A stretch of DNA of 64,000 bases from DASSFG01 sp035547915 (GTDB lineage Bacteria; Planctomycetota; Planctomycetia; Pirellulales; JAICIG01), in contig DASZTS010000138.1 in the NCBI GenBank assembly GCA_035547915.1, positions 186,001-250,000 of the forward strand, read 5' to 3'. Each line of letters starts with the position of its first letter. Within the stretch, counting starts at the first letter, position 1. The notes under the pieces are model-generated. The model saw only the letters and a list, made by a program, of their open reading frames with translations, was not told the DNA's origin and did not search any database. The translations under genes were made by a program, and so were the position numbers. Positions 26,725 through 35,583 of the stretch are shown piece by piece.

Positions 26725-28896
26725 CTATGGCCAGATCGAGCGAAGTTCGTAGACATCGAACTGCAACAGCTTCCCTGGCGCGCCGACGGCCGTGACCGAG
26801 ACATTGCGATTGTCGGCGGCCGGGATCACGGGTATGGGCACGTAGATCAGCCCGCCCGAGGCAAACACTTCGAAGGACGTGCGATCGACCACGACGCGCA
26901 GATCGAGCTTTCCTTCGTTTAGCGAAGCCGGTACGCGGTGGCCGTTGATGTCCAGTTCGTGCTTATCCGCGTGATAGCTGATCGGCACCCCGCGAACATC
27001 GAAGCGAATCTCACCATTCTCGCCCGGCTCGATGACCGATACGATGTCCAAGAGCTCCGCCTGAACTTTGTCCAGTTTTTGGGTGGCGTCCGTGGCCAGT
27101 GCTTGCTCGTCCAGCCGCCGGTGTTCGCCTCGCAGGCTTTCAAACTCTTTCACCGGCGACCACGCCAGCCGCGGGCCGTCAGCCGTAGCCTTCAGACGCA
27201 GTTCCAGCGGCAGCGAGAGGCTCTGGTTGAACGACATCCCGGGCGAGGGCGCTTGCAACCAGCCGAATTGAATACGCCGGCCGTCCTGCGCCGGAATATC
27301 GCTGAACGTCTGAGCGGCGTAAAAGCCGCGGCCGCGGTGGCCGGCCAGCTTTGGCGTCTCGGGGGTGAATCGCTCGCCATCGAAACTTCCCACCTGGTAC
27401 TCGCTGCTGGCCGCCGTCAGAACCCATCGCTTTCGCTGCTTGTCGCCATCGACGGGCAACTCGAACAGGTCGGGGCATTCAAAGAAGCCCTCGCTCCGGC
27501 TGGTTGTTTTCCAGGTCTTCAAATCGGTCGACGTGAGAAAGTCGATCGCGTGCTTGTTGTCGGGCAGGCCGACGTAGAGCACCATCACCCAGTGGCGGCT
27601 CGGCTCATGCCAGATCACCTTCGGGTCGCGATTGCCGGGCGAGATTTGCTGAACGATCGGGTTCTGGTCGTATTTGATGAAGGTTTGACCGCCGTCGTTG
27701 CTGTACGCCAGGCATTGCACGGTCGGATCGCCGGCCGCCGTGTAGAAAAGCGCCAACGGAGGCTTTGCGTCGCGCCCCAGGCCGCTCGTGTTTCGCCAGT
27801 CGACGACCGCGCTGCCGGAGAACATCGTTCCCATCGCGTCGGGATACAGCGCCTCACCCACCTCTTCCCAGTGCAGCAGGTCGCGGCTCACAGCGTGACC
27901 CCAGTGCATGTTTCCCCAATTGGTGCCGTAGGGGTTGTGCTGGAAGAAGGCATGATAGCGGCCCTGGTAAAAGACCAGCCCGTTCGGATCATTCATCCAA
28001 CCCCGCCGCGGTGAGAAGTGCAATTGCGGCCGCAGCGCTTCGTGATAGGTCGTATTCGGGTCCACCGCGTCGTTGCTCTGCCGCAGGTTGGCAAAGGCTT
28101 GCGAATCGGCCGGCAGCTTGTCGACCTCGATCGCGAGCGACTGGTTCTGCCAGCGGCCGACGTCGAGCGGCGCCCACCAATCGGCTGCGCCATCCGCCAA
28201 TTCGATCTCGAATTGCCGCTCGGCCCGCTCGGCCACGCTCACCGTCACTCGGCGTTTGATGCCCCCGTTGCGCACGGGCAAGAGCAGGAAACGCTTCGCC
28301 GCCATCAACTCGTGCTTGGCGTTGTGGACCGTTTCGACCGGCCGCCGGTCGGTAAACACGATCTGATCGACGTTGACGTGGCCCCATCCGCCCGTGGCCT
28401 CGTCGACGATTTCCAGGCGAGCCGTTTTGCCGACGAGATCGCTCACGTCCCACGCGGCGGGCTCGAGCTGCTCGCTCCCTCCCGCCTGCGTGTTGGATCC
28501 GGTGGTGGACCGCACGACCTTGCCGTCGATCAGCAGGTTCATGCACGTTTGGCGCGGGTGGCCCCCACCGCCGATCAGAAAGCCCAAGAACTTGCGTTCG
28601 ATCTTGAACTCGGGTGATGCAAGCTTGCCCGTAGGACCGTCGCCGCCCCAAAAGCTGTTTACGAGGCCATGGCCAAAAAAGCCGCTCACCGGCATCTGGC
28701 CGGGAAGTGTACCCTGAGCCGGCCCCTTGCCGAAGGCGGCACCGCTCGTCTGCCAATCGCCGTAATCGTCCCCCTCGAAGTCGGCAAAAATCACATCCTC
28801 GCTCGCCTCATCGGCACCCGCCGAATTCGCGGCCGTCGCCGGCAACATCAAACCTAGAACAGCAATCGCCGCCTGGCGGTAAAACGTCTTCTTCAT
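26725..28896 (-). CDS. secreted GH32 fructan hydrolase (levanase/inulinase type)
   Basis: A 723-residue exported glycoside hydrolase. The signal peptide is MKKTFYRQAAIAVLGLMLPA, cleaved near ANSAGA. About 230 N-terminal residues form two beta-rich accessory segments, the first of DUF4980 type with GFFGHGLVNSFWGG. The five-bladed GH32 propeller follows, with the nucleophile in RGWMNDPNGLVFY, the transition-state Asp in GNRDPKV and the acid/base Glu in GFFECPDLFELP. The C-terminal beta sandwich is normal (VVVDRTSFEVFASGG). It should cut beta-fructans outside the cytoplasm. It lies directly upstream of the sulfatase on the same strand (68-bp gap), which suggests one operon for external polysaccharide use. 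Confidence 0.94.
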   Translation of the reverse strand: MKKTFYRQAAIAVLGLMLPATAANSAGADEASEDVIFADFEGDDYGDWQTSGAAFGKGPAQGTLPGQMPVSGFFGHGLVNSFWGGDGPTGKLASPEFKIERKFLGFLIGGGGHPRQTCMNLLIDGKVVRSTTGSNTQAGGSEQLEPAAWDVSDLVGKTARLEIVDEATGGWGHVNVDQIVFTDRRPVETVHNAKHELMAAKRFLLLPVRNGGIKRRVTVSVAERAERQFEIELADGAADWWAPLDVGRWQNQSLAIEVDKLPADSQAFANLRQSNDAVDPNTTYHEALRPQLHFSPRRGWMNDPNGLVFYQGRYHAFFQHNPYGTNWGNMHWGHAVSRDLLHWEEVGEALYPDAMGTMFSGSAVVDWRNTSGLGRDAKPPLALFYTAAGDPTVQCLAYSNDGGQTFIKYDQNPIVQQISPGNRDPKVIWHEPSRHWVMVLYVGLPDNKHAIDFLTSTDLKTWKTTSRSEGFFECPDLFELPVDGDKQRKRWVLTAASSEYQVGSFDGERFTPETPKLAGHRGRGFYAAQTFSDIPAQDGRRIQFGWLQAPSPGMSFNQSLSLPLELRLKATADGPRLAWSPVKEFESLRGEHRRLDEQALATDATQKLDKVQAELLDIVSVIEPGENGEIRFDVRGVPISYHADKHELDINGHRVPASLNEGKLDLRVVVDRTSFEVFASGGLIYVPIPVIPAADNRNVSVTAVGAPGKLLQFDVYELRSIWP

Positions 28897-29101
28897 GCGT
28901 ATAACGTCGGGTGATGGTTTTCGTTTCTGCTTTTGATTTGGCTAGGAGCGGGCCGGAGCCCCCGCCGGCGGCCCATCTATCGTAATCAGTGGTGCCGCCG
29001 CACCAAACGCCCGGGTTTAACGGGGGATCTTTAGAGACTATCCGAGAACCGATGTTGCAACAGTAATGGTTCGACTCACCAACAGGTTTTCGGATCGGCT
29101 C
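28897..29101. other. intergenic region between PhoD and GH32 genes containing repeat B1
   Basis: The first 130 bp hold the upstream region of the GH32 gene, without a recognisable consensus promoter. The rest is repeat B1 (29031-29105), which reaches into the end of the PhoD gene. Confidence 0.5.
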
Positions 29102-29105
29102 TTAA
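29031..29105 (+). repeat. family B palindromic repeat, copy B1
   Basis: A 75-bp element that starts TTAGAGACTATCCGAGAACC and ends TTTTCGGATCGGCTCTTAA. The two ends are imperfect inverted copies of each other. It is nearly identical over its whole length to B2 (57571-57645), which lies 28.5 kb away in the opposite orientation. The PhoD stop codon (29102-29104 on the minus strand) lies inside its right end. Confidence 0.9.
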
Positions 29106-30673
29106 GCCTTTTGCAAGCCGGGCTTGCCCGATTCGACGACGAACGTCGCGGGCGTCGTCAGCGGTGCGCCGTATCGATCGACGTATTCCACTGTTCGGTA
29201 ATCGGTCCGCCATTCGTTCGGCGACACGGTGCAAGCGACGTAGCCTCGCCGATCGTTGATGAATTTGACGAACGGGTTCTCCGACAACGCCGGCTTCAGG
29301 CTCCTCGGCATGTCGACGCCATTGCCACCCGACGAAATCGACGTGCCCACGAATTCGGCGGCGACGATCGGTCCGCCCAGGTCGTCGAAATCGGCCAGCA
29401 GATCGTTGGCCCAGTGGTTATGGATGTCGCCGGTCAGCACGACCGGATTGGCGATCTTGCGTTCGTACAGATGGCGAAGGACGCGACGACGATCGACCTC
29501 GTAGCCCGGCCACTGGTCCATGCTGTGGAGTTCCGTCTCGCCGAGGGCCAGGTCGACCCGCGCCATCATCACCTGCTGCGCCAAAACGTTCCATGTCGAC
29601 CGTGAATGATCGAGGCCGTCGAACAACCAATCGCGCTGCGGTCCGCCCAGCAGGGTCGCATTCGGATCGAGCATCGCATCGCAGGGCGGTTTGTTGCCGT
29701 CGCCGCACGGTTGATCGGTGCGGTACTGCCGCGTGTCGAGCACGAAGAACTCGGCGAGAGTTCCCCACGGCACCCGGCGATACAGGAGCATATCGGCGCC
29801 CTTCGGCAGTGCGGCGCGGCGTAGAGGCATGTGCTCGTAGTAGGCTTGATAGCCCGCCGCCCGACGGACCAAAAACTCTTCCGGCGTCACCCCTTTCTCT
29901 TCCGATATTGCGTTGGCATAGTTGTTGTCGACCTCGTGGTCGTCCCAAGTCACGATCCACGGTACGGCCGCGTGCATGGCCTGCAACGCCGGGTCGGATT
30001 TGTACTGCGCATGCCGATTGCGGTAGTCGACGAGCGAGCTCAGCTCGCCCCCGATGTGCCTGCGGACGTGCGACTGCTCGGCGGCATATTCATAGATGTA
30101 GTCGCCCAGATGGATCACCAGGTCGAGATCCTCGCGCAGCATGTGCTCGTAGGCCGTGTACAAGCCGGCTTCGAAGTGTTGGCACGATGCGAACGCGAGA
30201 CGCAGTCTTTCTGGGCGGGCATCGGCGGCAGGCGCCGTACGCGTGCGGCCCTTGGGGCTGGTTTCGCCCGCGGCGCGAAATTGATACCAGTACCAGCGAT
30301 CGGGCGCGAGTCCATCGACCTCGACGTGGACCGAATGGCCCCATTCCGGCAGGGCGGCGGTCGTGCCCTTTCGCACGACGCGCGTCATGGCCTCATCGTC
30401 GGCAACCTGCCAATCCACCTTGACGGCTTCGTCGGGCATGCCGCCACCGTCGAACGGTCTCGGCGCCAACCGCGTCCAGAGAACAACGCCGTCGGACGTC
30501 GGATCGCCCGAAGCGACGCCCAGCGTGAACGGATATCCGAAGAGCCGAGCGTCGGCCCGCACGATGCCCGACGGCCGCTGCGACCAGATCGCGGCAGCCG
30601 CCAACGAGCCAGTGCCGTACAAAAACGCACGGCGATCGATCCGCGAAGACCCAGAATTGCCGTCCATCGTCAT
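29102..30673 (-). CDS. phoD: PhoD-family alkaline phosphatase/phosphodiesterase, Tat-exported
   Basis: A 523-residue secreted phosphoesterase. The N-terminus carries a twin-arginine signal (SRIDRRAFLYG followed by a hydrophobic run), as in PhoD enzymes, which load Fe/Ca in the cytoplasm. A beta N-terminal domain with FTLGVASGDPTSDGVVLWTR precedes the metallophosphatase domain: FASCQHFEAG, LGDYIYEY, VTWDDHEVDNN and VLTGDIHNHW. It releases phosphate from phosphodiesters or monoesters outside the cell. I chose ATG 30673 because AGGAG lies about 11 nt upstream; a GTG at 30685 is in frame. The stop codon lies inside repeat B1. tRNA-Met lies upstream on the same strand. Confidence 0.94.
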   Translation of the reverse strand: MTMDGNSGSSRIDRRAFLYGTGSLAAAAIWSQRPSGIVRADARLFGYPFTLGVASGDPTSDGVVLWTRLAPRPFDGGGMPDEAVKVDWQVADDEAMTRVVRKGTTAALPEWGHSVHVEVDGLAPDRWYWYQFRAAGETSPKGRTRTAPAADARPERLRLAFASCQHFEAGLYTAYEHMLREDLDLVIHLGDYIYEYAAEQSHVRRHIGGELSSLVDYRNRHAQYKSDPALQAMHAAVPWIVTWDDHEVDNNYANAISEEKGVTPEEFLVRRAAGYQAYYEHMPLRRAALPKGADMLLYRRVPWGTLAEFFVLDTRQYRTDQPCGDGNKPPCDAMLDPNATLLGGPQRDWLFDGLDHSRSTWNVLAQQVMMARVDLALGETELHSMDQWPGYEVDRRRVLRHLYERKIANPVVLTGDIHNHWANDLLADFDDLGGPIVAAEFVGTSISSGGNGVDMPRSLKPALSENPFVKFINDRRGYVACTVSPNEWRTDYRTVEYVDRYGAPLTTPATFVVESGKPGLQKA

Positions 30674-31027
30674 GTCGTTTGCCACTCCTAAGCGATCGTG
30701 CCAAGCTACCTACCGCGAACGGATGGTCTACAAACGCCCGCCCGCGAGGTTTTTGCCCAGGGCTATCGGCTTCTTTCAGCAACTCTGGCGAATCATCGCC
30801 GATCTGTGCCGCGACAGGCGGGTTCTGGCCAGGGTTTCGCGTATTATCCCCGACATTCGACTGGCACTCTGCGGCATCGGCGGCCAGTTTTCGGCGGTAG
30901 GTGCCGCGGGCTCGTCATCCGCGACACCTGTGTGAATGTCGACGCTGAGAAGATCGTGGCAGCCGCGGGCCAACCTGCCCGGTTGCCCTCGGCTGCCCAG
31001 CGGCCAAATTCGATTTGCCAATTTGAG
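30674..31027. other. intergenic region between PhoD gene and tRNA-Met
   Basis: I see no credible gene in these 354 bp. The region must hold the tRNA-Met terminator and the phoD promoter, but no hairpin with a T-run or clear promoter hexamers could be recognised by eye. Confidence 0.4.
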
Positions 31028-31101
31028 TAGCGGCGCAGGGATTCGAACCCCGGACACGCGGATTATGATTCCGCTGCTCTAACCAACTGAGCTACGCCGC
31101 C
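31028..31101 (-). tRNA. tRNA-Met (anticodon CAU)
   Basis: A 74-nt cloverleaf reading leftward from 31101. The acceptor stem GGCGGCG pairs with CGCCGCT (with G-U at 1-72), the D-arm is AGCTCAGTTGGTTAGAGC, the anticodon stem is GCGGA/TCCGC with loop ATCATAA (anticodon CAU), and the T-loop is TTCGAAT. The paired first base pair and overall similarity to elongator tRNA-Met argue against an initiator (C1-A72 mismatch). tRNA-Ile2(CAU, lysidine-modified) is the alternative. CCA is not encoded. Confidence 0.92.
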
Positions 31102-31312
31102 AAGGCCCATAAACATGGGCTTTTGTTGACTTCTTCGGAGCGTGCCCAGGATGCCGAACACCAGTTCCTGCACCTAACTGTTGGGCGCCGAGGGGCGGAA
31201 TGGCGCGAAAAGGTCGACGTTTGCCATTCCGGCAAGACCGACCAAGACGTTGTTCCAACACCTGGGGCGAACACCAAACGCCGGGCGATCACGGGCCACG
31301 AAAGAAGCGAAC

Positions 31313-31447
31313 ATGCCCAACGTAACCGACCAGAAAGCCGGCAGCAAGGGTAAGTCGAAGAAGCCTCGCGCAAGGCGTACGGTACGAGCCCATCTGCTGG
31401 GCAAGGCCGCCGCGACGGCTCCGGATGGCTGGGATGGAAGGCGATGA
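31313..31447 (+). CDS. possible small basic protein (44 aa)
   Basis: An ATG at 31313 preceded by GAAAGAAG opens 44 codons rich in Lys and Arg (GSKGKSKKPRARRTVRAH). Its TGA overlaps the ATG of the next small frame as ATGA (31444-31447), the layout of translationally coupled genes. I do not recognise the protein. The same stretch is open in other frames, so coding is unproven. If real, its high charge would suit a nucleic-acid or membrane-surface binder; this is only inference. Confidence 0.35.
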   Translation: MPNVTDQKAGSKGKSKKPRARRTVRAHLLGKAAATAPDGWDGRR

Positions 31448-31656
31448 ACCCCAATCTGTTTCTCGGTGAACCACACACCTGCTGGACGGTAATGTACCAA
31501 GCGGCGCCGGTCGAGCCGAAGAAAGGTCCAGTTCGATTTCACGAGATAGCGCTGATCGTCTTGACGGATGGCACGGCCATCAAGCTTGTGATGACGAAGC
31601 CCATGGCGACGGACGAAGAGCCAGCCGCTCAGCGCCAAAACTCGGCTGCCACCTGA
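31444..31656 (+). CDS. possible small protein (70 aa), unknown function
   Basis: The frame starts at ATG 31444 with GGAAGG 5-10 nt upstream, overlaps the preceding frame by four bases (ATGA) and ends at 31656. The product has a plausible globular pattern, with a hydrophobic strand-like stretch (FHEIALIVLTDGTAIKLVM) and an acidic, Ala/Gln-rich tail. Codon third positions look coding-like. I do not recognise a family. It lies upstream of the FHA-ABC gene on the same strand and may belong to that locus. Confidence 0.4.
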   Translation: MNPNLFLGEPHTCWTVMYQAAPVEPKKGPVRFHEIALIVLTDGTAIKLVMTKPMATDEEPAAQRQNSAAT

Positions 31657-31738
31657 CCGACCGTGGAATCTGTTTATCGGGACCGGCGAACCAGCGCGAG
31701 GCGTCCCGTGCAGCGCATCGGCGAGAGGGCGCGGGACG

Positions 31739-31870
31739 ATGTGTACCAAGTGCATCGCGAACAGCAACGGCAAAGGTATCAGCGAAGGCGGTGGAAGTGG
31801 GGAACCGGAACGGTTGGCGACGGCGCGGTTCACCTCCAGAAAGCGGCCGCGGAAGAGACAATCCCAGTAG
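31739..31870 (+). CDS. possible small basic protein (43 aa)
   Basis: An ATG at 31739 with GAGAGG upstream opens 43 codons ending in a strongly basic tail (TSRKRPRKRQSQ); the N-terminus has a CTKC pair. Its TAG (31868-31870) abuts the Shine-Dalgarno AGGAG of the next gene, 12 bp before that gene's start. No family is recognised, and it is short enough to be chance. Confidence 0.28.
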   Translation: MCTKCIANSNGKGISEGGGSGEPERLATARFTSRKRPRKRQSQ

Positions 31871-31882
31871 AGGAGTTGCTGA

Positions 31883-34624
31883 TTGTGCGAAGCCACTTAT
31901 TCACTTACGATTACTTGGAAGCTCGGACCTCTCACGGCAATCGCATCGCAACGGTCGGTTCCGGTAGCCTCGCCCCCGATTCCTCATGGAGAGTGCCTGG
32001 TGGGAGCACAACATCAACAGACTTTTGGGCGGGACTCTGCCTGCGATGTGGTCATCGACCACCCCGCGGTGTCGTCGCGGCACTGCCAGCTCACGCGGTT
32101 ACCAGACGGGTTCGTCCTCGAAGACCTAGGCTCCACCAACGGCACATTCGTCAATGGATCGAGGATTACCGGCGCGATAAAAGTTGGCCCTAAAGATAGA
32201 ATCACCCTCGGCCATGATTATACGTTGCCCTGGCCAGCGGAAGGGTCGGATCGGCGGGTGATTCGGGTCGGGCGGGCGGACGACAACGACGTCATCCTCG
32301 ATTATCCAATGGTCTCGTCCTACCACGCGCAGATATTAGTGGAAAACGGATCGATCACCCTTGAAGACCTGCATTCGAGCAACGGTACCAGCATTGGCGT
32401 GCCGGGAAAGCGTATCACCAAGGCGCCCCTATCACCGACGGACGTAGTCTTTCTCGGATCGTTCCGAATTCCTGCGCAGCGCCTGATAGGCGGGAAGCTT
32501 GTGCTCGGCCAGAAGCCGACTGCGGCGGTAAAGCTTCCTGCTTCAGAGATTGTTTTCGGCCGCGACCGTACGTGCGACCAAGTCATCGATTACCCATTGG
32601 TGTCGCGCCGCCACGCGCGATTGATTCGCAGCGATGAAGGCTACTTGCTTGAGGACCTCGGTTCTGCGAACGGTACGTTCCTCAACGGCAGTCGCATCGC
32701 GGGCCCGACTCCGGTGCGCCCTCGTGATCGCATCGGCTTCGGTTCTTGTGTATTTCAGCTTACCGATGACGGCCGACTCGAAAAGCGGGACTACAAAGGC
32801 AATGTCACATTGGAGGCGCGAGGCATCGGGGTAACCGTTCCACAGCGCAAACTGTTGGAGGGCGTATCGCTAACGATCTTCCCATCAGAGTTTGTCGGCC
32901 TGATGGGCCCGAGCGGAGCGGGCAAGACCACATTAATGACCGCCCTGAATGGGTACACGCGGCCAACTGCTGGGAGTGTCCTTGTTAATGGTAACGACCT
33001 CTACAACAACTACGATCAGTTCAGCGCCGGTATTGGATACGTGCCTCAAGACGACATCATCCATCGCGAGCTGACGGTGTACCAAGCGCTTTATTTTACC
33101 GCCAAGCTTCGGTTGCCGGCAGATTACTCTCGTCGCGACATTCAGGCACGGATTTTGGCGGTACTGGAAGAACTAGGACTGAAAGGAACCGAGAACGTTC
33201 TGATCGGCTCGCCAGAAACAAAAAAGGGTATTAGCGGCGGGCAGCGCAAACGTGTTAATCTAGCAATGGAGCTGTTGACCGATCCGTCGCTCCTCTTCCT
33301 CGACGAACCGACGTCCGGTCTTTCCTCTGGCGATACTCTGGTCGTTATGCGGATGTTGCGCAAGCTTGCTGACGGTGGCAAAACGATCCTGCTGACGATT
33401 CACCAACCAAGTCTTGAGGTATTCCGGCTGATGGACAATCTCGTCTTTGTCGGTCGAGATAGAGAGAAGGACGGTCCCGGCGGCGTTGCTTATTACGGGC
33501 CGGCCTATCCGCACGCAGTCGAGTTTTTTAATCCCGACGGCGTTCCGAATCTGCGTCCGGGTGCGGAGCCGAACCCGGAAGCTGTTGAGGAAGGATACAA
33601 AAGCGGCTGCACCAAGCACGGTCATTCTGCATGGGCGCGGAAATACCGCGAATCGGACTATTACCGCGAATATGTTCATGGTCGCGCGGGTCAGGCGGCT
33701 TCGACAACGAACACACCTGCGGAGAGGAAGACGCCGCGGGGATTCGACCTTGGCCAATGGATGACGTTGACGACTCGTAGTTTGACGATAAAGGCAAAAG
33801 ACCGCTGGAACACTTTCATCCTCCTTGCACAAGCGCCGATTGTTGGCTTTCTTATCATCGCCGTGTTCGGCTCCCAGGTGACGGAGTCTGAGATAGCGGC
33901 CAATCCGGCTCACGCGGCTAATTCCATTGCTGTCGCAATATTTCTCCTTGTGCTTGCGGCGCTCTGGTTCGGGTGTTCCAATTCGGTTCGCGATATTGTT
34001 GGCGAAGCGGCGATTTATCGGCGTGAGAGGATGGTCGGTTTATCGATTGGTTCGTATCTCGCGTCAAAGATAACAGTGCTCGCAGCCCTATGCATCCTGC
34101 AATGCATTACGCTACTGGGATTGGTTGCCTATGGCTGCGATTTGCAGGGGAGCGCGATGAGCATGTTTTTACTGCTGTTCTTGGTATCAATGATTGGCGT
34201 GTCGATCGGGCTCGCCCTCTCGTCTCTTGCAAAGACATCGGAGGTGGCTATCGCAATGCTACCGATAGTCTTGTTACCGATGGTCATTCTTGGTGGGATT
34301 ATGTTGCCGGTGCATAAGATGCCCCCCATTATTCGAGCAGCGGCCGAGATGATGCCTTCTCGGTGGGGCTTTGAAGGCATGTTGCTTTTGGAGAGCCGGA
34401 AGCGTGAGCCCTTCTTGGCACTCGCCGAAATAGGAACGGAGAAGCAAGAGGCGAGCACGCCAGCGATGGAAACCCACGACTGGGCAGAGCAGCATTTTCC
34501 CAAAGAAAGACACCGGTTTGGCATTGCCTCCGCATTCGTTGCTCTCGTTGCGATGCAGGCTGTCGCCATCGTTGGTATTTATTGGATTTTGCGATCTCGC
34601 GACGTGCGGCTGAAAATGCGATGA
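31883..34624 (+). CDS. triple FHA domain / ABCG-type ABC transporter fusion
   Basis: A 913-residue half-transporter with its own phosphothreonine readers. Three FHA domains lie at about 47-112 (TFGRDSACDVVIDHP, SSRH, STNGTF), 127-192 (GRADDNDVILDYP, SSYH, SSNGTS) and 223-293 (GRDRTCDQVIDYP, SRRH, SANGTF). The ABCG-like ATPase follows: Walker A GPSGAGKTT (342-350), signature ISGGQRKRVNLA, Walker B LLFLDEPTSGL and the H-loop in LLTIHQPS. The C-terminal 280 residues hold about six helices of ABC-2 type (for example VGFLIIAVFGSQV and MLPIVLLPMVILGG). The TTG at 31883 is favoured by AGGAG 7 nt upstream. FHA2 has Tyr where the conserved Arg normally sits (SSYH), so it may not bind phosphothreonine. 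GC is visibly lower than in neighbours (33961-34020 counts to 53%). It heads a locus with another FHA protein and an M48 protease. Confidence 0.9.
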   Translation: MCEATYSLTITWKLGPLTAIASQRSVPVASPPIPHGECLVGAQHQQTFGRDSACDVVIDHPAVSSRHCQLTRLPDGFVLEDLGSTNGTFVNGSRITGAIKVGPKDRITLGHDYTLPWPAEGSDRRVIRVGRADDNDVILDYPMVSSYHAQILVENGSITLEDLHSSNGTSIGVPGKRITKAPLSPTDVVFLGSFRIPAQRLIGGKLVLGQKPTAAVKLPASEIVFGRDRTCDQVIDYPLVSRRHARLIRSDEGYLLEDLGSANGTFLNGSRIAGPTPVRPRDRIGFGSCVFQLTDDGRLEKRDYKGNVTLEARGIGVTVPQRKLLEGVSLTIFPSEFVGLMGPSGAGKTTLMTALNGYTRPTAGSVLVNGNDLYNNYDQFSAGIGYVPQDDIIHRELTVYQALYFTAKLRLPADYSRRDIQARILAVLEELGLKGTENVLIGSPETKKGISGGQRKRVNLAMELLTDPSLLFLDEPTSGLSSGDTLVVMRMLRKLADGGKTILLTIHQPSLEVFRLMDNLVFVGRDREKDGPGGVAYYGPAYPHAVEFFNPDGVPNLRPGAEPNPEAVEEGYKSGCTKHGHSAWARKYRESDYYREYVHGRAGQAASTTNTPAERKTPRGFDLGQWMTLTTRSLTIKAKDRWNTFILLAQAPIVGFLIIAVFGSQVTESEIAANPAHAANSIAVAIFLLVLAALWFGCSNSVRDIVGEAAIYRRERMVGLSIGSYLASKITVLAALCILQCITLLGLVAYGCDLQGSAMSMFLLLFLVSMIGVSIGLALSSLAKTSEVAIAMLPIVLLPMVILGGIMLPVHKMPPIIRAAAEMMPSRWGFEGMLLLESRKREPFLALAEIGTEKQEASTPAMETHDWAEQHFPKERHRFGIASAFVALVAMQAVAIVGIYWILRSRDVRLKMR

Positions 34625-34628
34625 AGGG

Positions 34629-34681
34629 TTAGAGGGGAACCAACCGTCCGCACCTCGATCCGGTTTTGTCGGCTGCTCTAA
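34629..34681 (-). repeat. family A repeat, internally deleted copy (A2)
   Basis: Four bases after the FHA-ABC stop codon, a 53-bp stretch begins TTAGAG and ends with GATCCGGTTTTGTCGGCTGC followed by TCTAA, matching the outer arm of family A in reverse orientation. The central hairpin and most of the other arm are missing. It therefore retains both terminal signatures but has lost the middle. Confidence 0.7.
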
Positions 34682-34720
34682 CTGACACTACGACGGCAAG
34701 CATCGAAAAGGAGCCTCGCG

Positions 34721-35551
34721 ATGACGAAAGAACGCGTTCGCACGATGATCGAATCCCTTGAATCGGTCCGGGAGGCCCTTGCGGAGACAAATCACGCCTC
34801 CCTCGGTGGGGCGCCGCGTCCACAGCGATCGGAGCCCTCCAGCTTTCAGCGCTATCGACCGCAGCTCAGACCGCCGATTCTGCTGCTGGGAGTCCTCGAC
34901 GACGGCGCGGATACCTATGAAACGGTCCGCGTTCGCACCGACAGATTCGTCGTCGGCCGCGTCGAGGGGGACTTGGTTATTCCGCACGACATCAACATGT
35001 CGGGAACCCATTTCGAGATCATGCGATCGGTTAAGAACGGTGAGTACTATTGGACCGTTCGCGATCTGAATAGCACCAATGGAACCTTCGCCAGCGTTTC
35101 CAATTCACCCTTGACGAATGGGCAGGAACTTTTTTTGGGATCGTACACGAGGCGGTTTCGGTTCGATACGGGACATGCGCCAGCGAAAGGAACCGAACCA
35201 CCGCCCGGAGAACGGTTGACGACGAGTGCATGGCATGCCATCACCGATTCCGGCGCCGCAACGACAAGTCCCGCGATAGTTGAAGTGACGCCGACGGGCG
35301 ACGGACAACGATACGTCCTCAGCCAGCAAGACCAGACGGTTGGGTGCCGTGGGGCGGCATCTATCGTCATCGACGGCGATCCATGTGTCGAGCCTCGGCA
35401 TTGCCGCATTTTTGCCGACAAGAAAGGGCGCTGGCGAATCGAGAACCTATCGACCATGAATGGAACGTGGCTACGTGTCGATGAAGTACAAATTGATCGA
35501 ACCGCCAAAATCCAGGCGGGCGAACAACGATTCGTGTTCAAGCGATCGTAA
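34721..35551 (+). CDS. protein with two FHA domains
   Basis: A 276-residue cytosolic protein. The first 50 residues are polar and helical, with a Pro-rich end. FHA1 (about 68-148) has the canonical features: FVVGRVEGDLVIPHD, MSGTHFEI and LNSTNGTF. FHA2 (about 190-275) has VGCRGAASIVIDG, PRHCRIF and LSTMNGTWLR, with the GR pair displaced, so its ligand binding is less certain. AAAAGGAG lies 9 nt before the ATG, a good Shine-Dalgarno. It sits between the FHA-ABC fusion and the M48 protease, all on one strand with short gaps (96 and 32 bp), so it probably acts as a phosphothreonine adaptor for them. Confidence 0.88.
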   Translation: MTKERVRTMIESLESVREALAETNHASLGGAPRPQRSEPSSFQRYRPQLRPPILLLGVLDDGADTYETVRVRTDRFVVGRVEGDLVIPHDINMSGTHFEIMRSVKNGEYYWTVRDLNSTNGTFASVSNSPLTNGQELFLGSYTRRFRFDTGHAPAKGTEPPPGERLTTSAWHAITDSGAATTSPAIVEVTPTGDGQRYVLSQQDQTVGCRGAASIVIDGDPCVEPRHCRIFADKKGRWRIENLSTMNGTWLRVDEVQIDRTAKIQAGEQRFVFKRS

Positions 35552-35583
35552 AGACTACCAGATCTGAATGGGATCCTCGCACC

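Noticed and set aside
29031..29105. Family B as a tRNA fragment
   Set aside because: It contains GGTTCGACTC, similar to a T-loop, but no other tRNA arm is present and the whole element is an imperfect palindrome.
31174..31896. A 240-codon frame on the minus strand
   Set aside because: No recognisable motif, low-complexity composition, and it overlaps the better supported small + strand frames and the FHA-ABC start.
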